Below are positions 27,924 through 35,794 of a stretch of 64,000 nucleotides of DNA, piece after piece. The notes beneath the pieces are model-generated. The model ran no database searches. It worked only from the letters and a program-made list of their open reading frames with translations, and was not told where the DNA came from. The position numbers and the translations under genes were made by a program. Origin of the DNA: Buttiauxella agrestis ATCC 33320 (GTDB lineage Bacteria > Pseudomonadota > Gammaproteobacteria > Enterobacterales > Enterobacteriaceae); NCBI GenBank assembly GCA_024169445.1, contig JALKFA010000002.1:62001-126000 (forward strand), given 5' to 3'. Within the stretch, counting starts at the first letter, position 1; each line of letters begins with the position of its first letter.

Positions 27924-27966
27924 GCACGTCATTAAGTTGTCGTCGCACTCATTAATAACGGTTGAA

Positions 27967-29370
27967 TCAGCCAGACTTTTTGCCAAAGATTTGCTCAGAA
28001 CGCGACTGAAGCTGCTTCAGGGCTTCAAGCATGTCATCCTGGTTCAGCGCACGCTGGGTCTTTTTACCGGCCGCTCTGGGACGTCGTCGGGAAGGGCCAT
28101 CACCTGCAGGAACGGACTGTGAGCGAGTGTCATCGCGGTTGCTCTGTACCAGCCGGATAAACTCAAGTGTTCTGCCGAGACGTTTATTATCAACAATGGC
28201 ACCCTGGTCGATTTCAGAGAGCCGATCGTAGGTAGAGTAGGGAAGAGCCACACCATTCAGACGCAGCTCTTTTTGCCCATCGGGGTAATGATATACATCA
28301 ATATACTTACCCATGGCGCGGCGGCTATATTCACTGTCTTCAATCAGATACAACATTTTATCGTATTGAATGGCCAGTGCTTTTGAGACCTTTCGCTTCT
28401 CGCGAACAGTGAATATCAGATCCAGATCTTCATCGTGTTCCACGGTGCGGTGAACATCAAAATCATGCCTCGGGATTTTACCAAAGCGTCGGTTGTAATT
28501 AGCCCTGTATGTTTCGGCGAATGCATTGGCCGCTTCCATTGAACTGATCCCCTGTAACCGGAACTCTTTCACCAGGCGGTCCTGCAGGGTGAGATGTGCA
28601 CGTTCGACGCGACCTTTCGCCTCACTGGTATCGGCACAGATAGTCTGAATGCTCAGCTCGTGCATGGCCCGACCAAACTGCGTATGGCCATCACCCCCGG
28701 TCGCATTTTTGTTATTCACCCGAAAAACGCCCGCTTTATCACTGTACAGCGTCAGTGGCTTACCGTGTTTGTCGATGTAGCGTCGCGTGGCTTCAAAATA
28801 AGAGAATGTGGACTCTGATTTGACGAACAGAAGCTCCATAATTTTGCTGGTTGCATCATCAACGTAGACCAGAGCGGTACAGGCCGGGCCACGATCTCCG
28901 AACCACTCATGATCGCAGCCATCTATTTGTATCAGCTCATCAGTACACGGGCGCCGGTAACGGGGTTGATGGATCCTGGCGGCCCGTTGTTTACGGGGAA
29001 CCCAGAGACCCGCACGCGTCATAATGCGCCTCACGGTCTCTTTACCGAGGATCAGACCGTGGAGCTCTGCGAGTTTTTCCTGCGCCAGTGTCGGACCGAA
29101 ATCGGCATAGCGCGTTCTGATAAGTTCCAGAGCCTGATCGGCAAGCCCGGGCATAAGTTGCCGGTTACCCCGCATGCCACGTCGCCGGTTGGCTATACCG
29201 AGCGGACCTTCTTCACGGTAACGCACCAGAAGCCGGCGGCATTGTCTGTCGCTGATCCCAAGATGTTCAGCTGCGCGGTGCGTGGTCATCCGGCGCTCGA
29301 TGACATCCTGGATAATTTTGACGCGGTTGATCTCTTTCAAGGTAAACATTCCTGAGCTTTCTGCACACAT
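27967..29370 (-). CDS. ISNCY-family transposase (ISKpn21-like)
   Basis: 467 residues, apparently intact. N-terminal helix-turn-helix (THRAAEHLGISDRQCRRLL), then a DDE/rve core with IQIDGCDHEWFGDRGP (first Asp), SDKAGVFRVNNK (second Asp) and TSEAKGRVERAHLTLQDRL (Glu). The C-terminal domain has DKMLYLIEDSEYSRRAMG and DQGAIVDNKRLG and a basic tail. The same domain order is seen in the broken neighbour. The start MCAESSGM is the first Met; the second Met at residue 8 is also possible. Confidence 0.92.
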   Translation of the reverse strand: MCAESSGMFTLKEINRVKIIQDVIERRMTTHRAAEHLGISDRQCRRLLVRYREEGPLGIANRRRGMRGNRQLMPGLADQALELIRTRYADFGPTLAQEKLAELHGLILGKETVRRIMTRAGLWVPRKQRAARIHQPRYRRPCTDELIQIDGCDHEWFGDRGPACTALVYVDDATSKIMELLFVKSESTFSYFEATRRYIDKHGKPLTLYSDKAGVFRVNNKNATGGDGHTQFGRAMHELSIQTICADTSEAKGRVERAHLTLQDRLVKEFRLQGISSMEAANAFAETYRANYNRRFGKIPRHDFDVHRTVEHDEDLDLIFTVREKRKVSKALAIQYDKMLYLIEDSEYSRRAMGKYIDVYHYPDGQKELRLNGVALPYSTYDRLSEIDQGAIVDNKRLGRTLEFIRLVQSNRDDTRSQSVPAGDGPSRRRPRAAGKKTQRALNQDDMLEALKQLQSRSEQIFGKKSG

Positions 29371-29476
29371 GGCAATCTCCGGTAGTTTTTACTGATGAAA
29401 AACGACTCCGTGAGACTCACCATATCGCGGTCACGTGAATTGAGCTACAGGCGGACACTACTATTGAGCTTCCACA

Positions 29477-30334
29477 ATATTGGTGCGCATAATCTATCTT
29501 ATGTTAAATAACTTATTGATTTATAATAATTATCCCTTCTGGGTGTCACCTTCCCTTCCCACCTCCTATACTGAATGTCATCGTAGTGCCTCCCACATCC
29601 CCTTCCATCAAATCCAGCCATACCGATGAAATACATAACCACCATGAACATTCCATTGATGCTGACCCAAATGCGAGCTCCTATGCAGATTATGATGCTG
29701 GCTGATGAAGGTGCCGATATTATCGAAAATTGCCCGAGCACGCTTGGCTAACCAAGGTAACAACCCACGTAAACCTGAAATATATGTCGATGTTTGGTGA
29801 ACACCTCGCACTGGACAGAGGGTCTGACCCTGGCCCAAAATCAGTTCAGCACAAAACTAGAGATCTTCGTCTGATGACCCTGGAGCAGCGCCAGCTGTTC
29901 TGCCATCTTGGCCAGCTGATAACACAGGTATTTTCCCCGGTCAGAAAAGCCGGAGAGAGCTGGCCTGAACAGCATCGGTGGCTGCTCGGGGACGGGATAG
30001 CTGACGGATTTTGTTCTCGGAGCACCGTGTCCCAGGAAGACGATCGGGCGCTCGGCTATCTGGCTGGTTCGGACGCGAAGGCGTGGCGCGACTGGCTCTC
30101 TTAATACAGTGGAATACCTCCCAAGAACAGCAACAACCTGAAGCACAAGGGTAAAACCGACGGCAACATCAGGATCTGAGATGAACCACGATAAAGTAAT
30201 TTGTCATCAGTGTATTACTGAGAACTATGTAGAAATCCATCAGAACAAATGGAAATGCAGCGTCCGCATGCAGATATTGTAATCGGAAGCTTAAGAATGT
30301 CCCCTTAGAAGACGTATGCGATATGATGCATACC
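29477..30334. other. Unexplained stretch, no supported gene
   Basis: Several frames are open for 75-125 codons on both strands (for example 29730-30104 plus, 29841-30146 minus), but none looks like a known protein, none has a clear ribosome binding site, and they contradict each other. Base composition changes within it: AT-rich to about 29750, GC-rich from about 29880 to 30100. It is probably a patchwork of phage and IS fragments. Confidence 0.5.
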
Positions 30335-30413
30335 GTCATGATTCATTATTATGAAGCCTCTAACGCAACCAATATTATCAACGGTTCGGAAGTGCCTAGA
30401 TTATCCATGACAA
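30335..30413 (+). mobile_element. Short IS-B end remnant
   Basis: ACCAATATTATCAACGGTTC and the following GGAAGTGCCTAGATTATCCATG match the IS-B 3' end at 18905-18957 with scattered changes. No coding capacity remains. Confidence 0.6.
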
Positions 30414-30784
30414 TTTATTCTGCTTACTCTGTATTGCTTTCAAAAGTGGAAGCGTGTCAGGCTAAACTTAGACACCTGACATGGATAACCGGGAGTGAAC
30501 CCAGTTTATACAGTATCGTTACGCGCAGATTCCCTGTCGACATTATTACTTCTTTTCACCACTAATAGAGTATTAGAATTAAGGACGTCAATGACCAAAG
30601 CAGACTAAACATTAACAAGCGGAACGGATTTCAACGTGCTTTTTTTTGCTCGCTTTTTTTTCTTTTACGTCACCCACCCGATACTTTTTCCCGTTACTTT
30701 TCTTTCTCTTGGTATTATCAGCCTTGATTTGAGACTGAGATGACAATTCGTCCTTTAGCCATACTTCTCAAAGGAGTTTTTACT

Positions 30785-30859
30785 ATGGCAGCTATTCCCT
30801 CGAACGCGTTTCCTTCGGTGTCAATTCATCATAAGGAATTCTGTTATGACAATCATTAA
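30785..30859 (+). CDS. Tiny ORF with strong ribosome binding site (24 aa)
   Basis: MAAIPSNAFPSVSIHHKEFC plus four residues, preceded by AAAGGAGTTTTTACT. It overlaps the next tiny ORF by 14 bases in another frame. It could be a leader peptide or the broken N-terminus of a lost gene. No function can be assigned. Confidence 0.3.
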   Translation: MAAIPSNAFPSVSIHHKEFCYDNH

Positions 30860-30923
30860 ATCTGCACTTCCGGTCAGTCCACCGGTTTCCAGTCCAGAGG
30901 TTCATTCCGCTCTAATGAGCTAG
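30846..30923 (+). CDS. Tiny ORF with strong ribosome binding site (25 aa)
   Basis: Encodes a Ser/Pro-rich peptide starting MTIIKSALPVSPPVSSPEV, preceded by ATAAGGAATTCTGTT. It ends TAG at 30921. Both tiny ORFs lie between the poly-T-rich stretch at 30640-30700 and the holin-like gene. Confidence 0.3.
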   Translation: MTIIKSALPVSPPVSSPEVHSALMS

Positions 30924-31037
30924 ATAACGTACAAATAGTTGATTATTAGCCATTGAAGCTTGCTATTTTAAGAGATTTTTCATCTCCGATGAAATAAAAA
31001 TCCCGACTACGGTCGGAGCTCATTATGGATAGATAAA

Positions 31038-31349
31038 ATGCCATTCAAACCTCCTGAAGACCATGGTGAATTTTTTGGATATTTCTCCGTAGTTTTCATA
31101 ACACTTTTAGCTGCTATCGCCCGCATTCTCCATCGACTTGTAACAGGGAACAGGTACTCACTACTTACCGCTTTTGCACAGATCTTAATGTCTATCCTGG
31201 CAAGTGCCCTGATACTATTTATTTCTATGCATATCCGTTTGGAAATTGCGGAGACAGTAGTCGCATGTGGTCTTGCCTCCTGGTCAGGAGTTACAGTAGT
31301 TATTATGCTGGAGAAAAAATTTCTTTCTCGTTTGACATCTGAAAAATGA
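31038..31349 (+). CDS. Phage holin-like small membrane protein
   Basis: 103 residues with three predicted membrane segments (about residues 13-31 GYFSVVFITLLAAIARIL, 42-65 LTAFAQILMSILASALILF, 72-92 TVVACGLASWSGVTVVIML), a charged N-terminus and a basic C-terminus. This is the layout of class I-like phage holins. No endolysin or spanin gene follows, so it may be a relic, or be used for export of cytoplasmic proteins lacking signal peptides; the Ig-like genes downstream lack them. A small stem-loop (CCGAC TACG GTCGG) lies about 25 bases upstream. Holin assignment rests on topology and general resemblance. Confidence 0.6.
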   Translation: MPFKPPEDHGEFFGYFSVVFITLLAAIARILHRLVTGNRYSLLTAFAQILMSILASALILFISMHIRLEIAETVVACGLASWSGVTVVIMLEKKFLSRLTSEK

Positions 31350-31441
31350 CACGACTTATTATGCAGGGGGGGTGAGAAGATCTCCCATAGATGAAAGTCA
31401 TTCATAACTACATAAACTATATTTGAATTCAGCTTATCAAG

Positions 31442-31467
31442 TGACTCCCATTCGGGAATGGGAGTCA
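31442..31467 (+). terminator. Strong hairpin after the holin-like gene
   Basis: TGACTCCCATTC, GG, GAATGGGAGTCA is a perfect 12-bp stem followed by TTTCAC. It lies 93 bases after the holin-like stop. Apart from it, 31350-31795 holds nothing that I can support except the promoter-proximal leader of the next gene. Confidence 0.55.
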
Positions 31468-31795
31468 TTTCACAAAAATTATAACCCCACATAATGTAAT
31501 CACTGCAGATATTTCGCACATATCACAACAATCACTTAACGACTCAGTACTCATTTTCCATCAAGGCAAATTGATTGTTTTGCATATCTTCCTACCAAAG
31601 AACCATTTTTCCACATTAAAACTTCATTGCAAATCTATGCCCATCAATAATTTTAAATGCCTCGAAGCATAACTAGTATTTTTGAAAACATTAGACTCTC
31701 TTTTTTGTCGGGTCTGACATTTGGGAGTGTATTATTATTTTCACGCCCTGTTAGAGAAGACTCTCTGACATTTCAATTATCTATGTGAGGTTAAT

Positions 31796-32791
31796 ATGAA
31801 CGTATTTTTATCTGCTGGTGAAACAGTACTTTCAGTAACAAGTGAACCTATGGCTGCTGCACCTGGCGAGGATATTATCTTCGCAGTAACCATTATTGAT
31901 GCGGATTCGAATCCAGCGGGTGGAGTATCAGTTTCGCTATTGAATGTTGAAGATAATTCAACTGTCGGTCCTGTTATCACAGATGCAACTGGTGTTGCCA
32001 TTTTTGATGCAGTTACACGAGCAACACCTGGTGTTGTATTTTATCAGGTATATATCGAATCTACTGCGACCGAAAGTATTGGCCAGGCACGTTTCTATGA
32101 CTCAAGCATCAAGTTCCCTACTGTCACTAATGCCATGGATGACCACGCTTTAGATGAGTATGAAATTGCTGCAGGGGTTCAGATGATTGTACCTGTTTAT
32201 CATAATGTTAACGTCGGTGATTATTTGACCTACTATTGGGGTAGCGAATTCCATGCTTCTCATTCCATTGAAGAGCTCAGTGATTTGCCACTAACGCTCG
32301 ACGTCAATAATCAGTTCCCACCATCCTGCCTTGTGGATGGTGATTATGAAGTATTCTATCAGTATCTGGACGAGGCGGGTAACGCCAACGTATCTAAACC
32401 ATGGGCTGTCACTGTTTCCGGAGGCAATCAGCCTGCAACATTGACTCCACCATCAGTGCCAGAAGCTGATGATGGCTGGATTAATATCAGCGATGCTGCA
32501 GATGGTACCAATATTGGTATCAGTTATAAGAGCATGCAAGCCAATGATGCTATTACGCTTACCTGGCAAGTTTATGATGAAGGCAAAGTTATTATTGAGT
32601 CTGTACAGTATAACTATTCTGTACTAGCTAGTGATGTAACAAATGGTTTCTGCACCATTCCGGTCCTGGCAACAGATATTCCTGTTGTTCAGAGAGGTTC
32701 TGCAGATGTTTGGTATACCATGCAACCAGCCAATGGTGATTCAATTCAAACTTCTGAGGTGGCACACATCGGCATTGATACAGTTGCATAA
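31796..32791 (+). CDS. Ig-like repeat protein without signal peptide (331 aa)
   Basis: Starts at the ATG behind GTGAGGTTAAT. Residues about 1-105 form a Big_1/invasin-type Ig-like domain (GEDIIFAVTIIDADSNPAGG). Two further beta-sandwich-like units follow, of a type shared with 44666-46750 and the end of the invasin: one with MIVPVYHNVNVGDYLTYYW, one with DGWINISDAADGTNIGI and ISYKSMQANDAITLTW. It has no signal peptide, no membrane segment and no Cys except one (PPSCLVDG). It stands alone, with a terminator at 32857. A surface or secreted role is inferred from the domain type only; the export route is unknown. Confidence 0.75.
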   Translation: MNVFLSAGETVLSVTSEPMAAAPGEDIIFAVTIIDADSNPAGGVSVSLLNVEDNSTVGPVITDATGVAIFDAVTRATPGVVFYQVYIESTATESIGQARFYDSSIKFPTVTNAMDDHALDEYEIAAGVQMIVPVYHNVNVGDYLTYYWGSEFHASHSIEELSDLPLTLDVNNQFPPSCLVDGDYEVFYQYLDEAGNANVSKPWAVTVSGGNQPATLTPPSVPEADDGWINISDAADGTNIGISYKSMQANDAITLTWQVYDEGKVIIESVQYNYSVLASDVTNGFCTIPVLATDIPVVQRGSADVWYTMQPANGDSIQTSEVAHIGIDTVA

Positions 32792-32856
32792 TTACATGCT
32801 CTTTCAAGGAGTAGTTTCCATCATTCAAAACTACTGAACAAATCTATTTGTAAACA

Positions 32857-32883
32857 ATCCGGGGTCAGTTCCAGACCCCGGAT
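32857..32883 (+). terminator. Rho-independent-type hairpin after the Ig-like gene
   Basis: ATCCGGGGTC, seven bases, GACCCCGGAT: a 10-bp GC-rich stem 65 bases after the stop, followed by ATTACTT. Confidence 0.7.
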
Positions 32884-32983
32884 ATTACTTGACACCAATC
32901 ATCACACACTCCACTTTTAATATCATGACACCTGAATTGGCCTCTTGTTTTACAAAGAAAATCACTCTGTCATAAACTAAGAA

Positions 32984-33010
32984 AATAGCCATCCGGCGAG
33001 GATGACTATT
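32984..33010 (-). terminator. Terminator for the LysR-type gene
   Basis: AATAGCCATCC and GGATGACTATT form an 11-bp stem with one mismatch. Read on the minus strand it is followed by a T-rich run (TTTTCTTAG), as expected after the gene ending at 33035. Confidence 0.65.
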
Positions 33011-33034
33011 CTCACTAATTCCCGTAACCATCGC

Positions 33035-33886
33035 TTAGAAAATCATATTCAAGACTTTCTTTATCTTCTCGTAATTTTCATATGATTGTTGATTCAGATT
33101 ATGATAAAAAGTGAGTTGAGAGAATTTATTTCTAATTGGGAAGATATCGACGTTATTGGTTTTGGATGCCGCAGCTAATTTTATAGGTAGGATAACAGCT
33201 CCTTTTCCTACAGATACATTATACAAGATATGGTAAAATTCTAAGTTATGCTCAAATACATTACACTTCGGAAACTCTTCCTCAATGAGTTCTTTTATTT
33301 TTTTTGAGAAATAACCTGAATATGAGTCACGCCAGAGGTAAATAGGCACTGTTCCATCATAATCATTTCGGGCCATGAGAGCATACTGTATCGATAACCA
33401 TTTGTCTATTTTGTAATAATTCATATGAGAAATATCTCTGAGTGAGATAAATAAAATATTAGGATCGTATTTATGTTCTTTCAGAGTTTCATCATGCAAT
33501 ACCTCTCTTGTGATTTCTATTTTGGAATCAATTATTTCTGATTGAATCATGGAACATGATATCCTGAATAACATTTCGGGAATGCCAATATCGAAAACGA
33601 TTTTCATTTTCCTATATTTGTACTGGTCTTTTATTTCAGATTCGACTTTCATCAGTGCTTCATAAGGGTCTAGGAGTTTATAATAATAATGCCAAGCAAG
33701 TTCAGTTGGCTCCAGGGTGTTATATGATTTAGAAAATAACTTACCTCCAAGATCCTGCTCGATATCTGATAATATTTTGCACAAAGGGGTTCTGGTAATG
33801 TACAGAGCTTCTGCAGATTTCAATATACATTTTTTCTCCATAGTGATCATGAAGTACTTTAATTTCTTCGAGATAAATACGCTCAT
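33035..33886 (-). CDS. LysR-type transcriptional regulator
   Basis: 283 residues. The N-terminal winged helix-turn-helix is at residues about 7-65 (KYFMITMEKKCILKSAEALY, then LGGKLFSKSYNTLEPTELAW), a typical LysR pattern, followed by a periplasmic-binding-protein-like effector domain. It is strongly AT-rich and Lys/Asn/Ile-rich, unlike the GC-richer genes at 44-47 kb. It faces away from the Ig-like gene at 31796; its upstream DNA contains the dyad at 34127. Target and inducer are unknown. Confidence 0.8.
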   Translation of the reverse strand: MSVFISKKLKYFMITMEKKCILKSAEALYITRTPLCKILSDIEQDLGGKLFSKSYNTLEPTELAWHYYYKLLDPYEALMKVESEIKDQYKYRKMKIVFDIGIPEMLFRISCSMIQSEIIDSKIEITREVLHDETLKEHKYDPNILFISLRDISHMNYYKIDKWLSIQYALMARNDYDGTVPIYLWRDSYSGYFSKKIKELIEEEFPKCNVFEHNLEFYHILYNVSVGKGAVILPIKLAAASKTNNVDIFPIRNKFSQLTFYHNLNQQSYENYEKIKKVLNMIF

Positions 33887-34126
33887 TCCTTTCTCCTGAA
33901 AACCTATAAATCCATATTCATATTATGTGTCTTAAATCAATTAAACTGTTCATAAAAAACTTACATATGAGCTAATTTATAGGGTGTAATTCAAATGCCA
34001 CTTTATGAATTATATCTCTTATTATATTTTGATAAAGACAGCATGATTAATTAAAGCTTACAAATACCACTCCGTAATATGGAAATATTTCAATGCATCA
34101 AGATTAAAAAATACTTCTGTTGCATA

Positions 34127-34138
34127 TCTCATTTGAGA
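34127..34138. promoter_or_regulatory. TCTCA-TT-TGAGA dyad
   Basis: Perfect 12-bp dyad 241 bases upstream of the LysR-type start. Same form as 8645-8656, 10909-10920 and 40704-40715. Confidence 0.45.
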
Positions 34139-34321
34139 GTTGTTTTTTCTGGATCGAAAGATTTCAATTAGTTAAGCTGTTAAATACATTATATGTAATA
34201 ATTAATGTAGCCAAGAATTTCTAACGCATTATATTTATAGTCAGCCATATCCACAGCCAGTGTGAATATCAAAGATATTGAAGCACCCTGTGATGAGGTG
34301 TTCTGAACTGTGTACGACCTG

Positions 34322-35012
34322 CAACAGGTAACAGGTGGACGCTGAATAAAGGGAAGGCTCGTAATCGGATCGGGATAAATGAAGAACTGGTATTTCACTG
34401 GGCTGGGAGAATATAGATCTGAGGTGGAGGTTACGTCTGATGTAATAACCTTAAGCTGGGGACCGGTAAATACTGGCTATTATGCACTGTCGACACAAGC
34501 CTGTACTAAAAACATTCTCTATGTAGGGTGTTTCCCGTTCCTGTAAGTCTCCTGTCTGCGATTTCGTAAGCAGTATCCGCTTTCGAAGCAAGGATGTGAG
34601 TTTCACCTTATCAAGCACAGTGATGAATAGATTATAGTGTTTAAATACTACCTTAATAGATAGACTATTTGCTCATAACGTTCTTTGGAAGGTAACTGGT
34701 GGGGGCTGAATAAAGGGAATGCCCGAAATCGGAAATTGATAATTGAATAACTGCTATTCCCCTTGGCTGGGGGAATATCAGTCTGAGGTTGAGATTACGT
34801 CTGATGTAATAACCTTAAGCTGTTTCAAGTAATTACTGGCCATTATGAAACGCCGACACAGATCTGTACAAAAAATAGTCTCAATGTGGGGTGTTTCCCG
34901 TTCCTAGAAGTCTCCTGTCTGCGATCTCGTAGGCAGTATCCGCTTTCGAAGTAAGGATGTGACTTTCACCTTATCAAGCACAGTGATGAATAGATTATAG
35001 TGTTTAAATACT
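34322..35012. repeat. Two tandem copies of a ~363-bp noncoding repeat
   Basis: Copy 1 is about 34322-34649 and copy 2 about 34685-35012, with a period of 363-364. Shared blocks include GCTGAATAAAGGGA, ACGTCTGATGTAATAACCTT, GTGTTTCCCGTTCCT and AGCACAGTGATGAATAGATT. Identity is high in the second half and lower in the first. No ORF is conserved between copies. A third partial copy lies near 60160-60265. Flanking DNA in 33887-35205 holds no gene that I can support. Confidence 0.8.
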
Positions 35013-35205
35013 CTCCTTTTTCAGATCAGACAGCCCTCTCATTAATTGAGCTCGAGAGAGTGCGCGTGCGCTTCTGCGATGAATAAATCCCTCGACGTTT
35101 ATCTGATTTAGATAGTTTTCAGATATCTACAACTCACTGAACTACGTAAGCACTGTTGTATATTAATCCCCCCCACTATTTCACCTTCTAGATCACTCAT
35201 TGCTA

Positions 35206-35454
35206 TTAACGATGGGCCAGAATGCGTGATATTTCATGCCAAAGTTCGAACTCATGAGTATATTCCATAAAACTATCAATTGGTAATAAACAACCTGCAC
35301 GTTCCGTTTCTTCCTCGATAAAGTGTTGAGGACAGCATCCCACATTGTAATAGAATTTATGATCATCAATGAGTCCTATAATGCCATGGGGAAACCGTCG
35401 CGATATACGTGTTATTTCTGCGTTGAAGAAAGATTGAATACCCTCCGTCTTCAA
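35206..35454 (-). pseudogene. Truncated IprA/YaiV-like regulator
   Basis: 82 codons whose middle matches the effector-domain region of the 7756-8424 protein: GIIGLIDDHKFYY against SIVGLVDNYSLYY, CLLPIDSF against YFLPLELF, and LWHEISRILAHR against LWHDIAKILAHR. The frame stops right after ILAHR, so the C-terminal helix-turn-helix is missing, and the N-terminus is replaced by unrelated residues. It cannot bind DNA as the family does; either decay or a dominant-negative fragment. Confidence 0.75.
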
Positions 35455-35740
35455 AATTAATGCGGATTAATTCACATTCTGACTTAACATATAAGTGTGA
35501 TCTACTAGAGTGCTGAATGGATTGCTAAAAAGGGAATAAGTTTATCACGCAGTACGGCAACAGCGGAATACGGGTGTATTTTTCCAGAAAAATGATAAAT
35601 ATGTAATGGGTTGTTATTTTTCATAATAATCTGTAGCACTCCGTATATTATGGTTGAAGGAGTCAATAGCGCCCCCTCTTATAAGGTATTTCTCCCACCA
35701 CTGAGACATATAGAGAAGAAAGTGGCATTGATAATAAATA

Positions 35741-35770
35741 TAACGCCAGGCAACAAATAACCTAGCGTTA
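35741..35770 (-). terminator. Terminator of the invasin gene
   Basis: On the minus strand TAACGCTAGG pairs with CCTGGCGTTA (10 bp including one G-U), with a 10-base loop, followed by TATTTATTATC. It lies 25 bases after the invasin stop. Confidence 0.75.
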
Positions 35771-35794
35771 AGGTTCACATTTGCAGAGAAGCTC

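Larger units (their letters stand above)
27127..29476 (-). mobile_element. ISKpn21-like ISNCY element with passenger gene
   Basis: Tips TGTCAAACCTCAATT at 27127 and the complement of TGTGGAAGCTCAAT ending at 29476. Each end carries two direct repeats of a CTCAATTNNNNTGACC-type unit spaced about 25 bases (27135 and 27160 on the left, 29429 and 29453 on the right), probably transposase binding sites. It contains a 467-residue transposase on the minus strand and a 214-residue gene in the opposite direction. About 2.35 kb. Confidence 0.8.

Noticed and set aside
27122-29481. Target-site duplication of the ISKpn21-like element (ATCTT against ATATT)
   Set aside because: One mismatch in five bases and AT-rich flanks make this indistinguishable from chance.
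29730-30104. 124-codon open frame in a GC-rich stretch, with another open frame antisense at 29841-30146
   Set aside because: Neither has a ribosome binding site or recognisable motif, and they overlap each other on opposite strands; a mosaic of fragments is more likely.
34189-34398. 69-codon minus-strand frame overlapping the first copy of the 363-bp repeat
   Set aside because: The second copy does not preserve the frame, there is no ribosome binding site and no similarity is recognised.
34322-35012. CRISPR array
   Set aside because: Two ~330-bp copies without short regular repeats or spacers, and no cas genes. No CRISPR-like spacing was seen elsewhere in the window.
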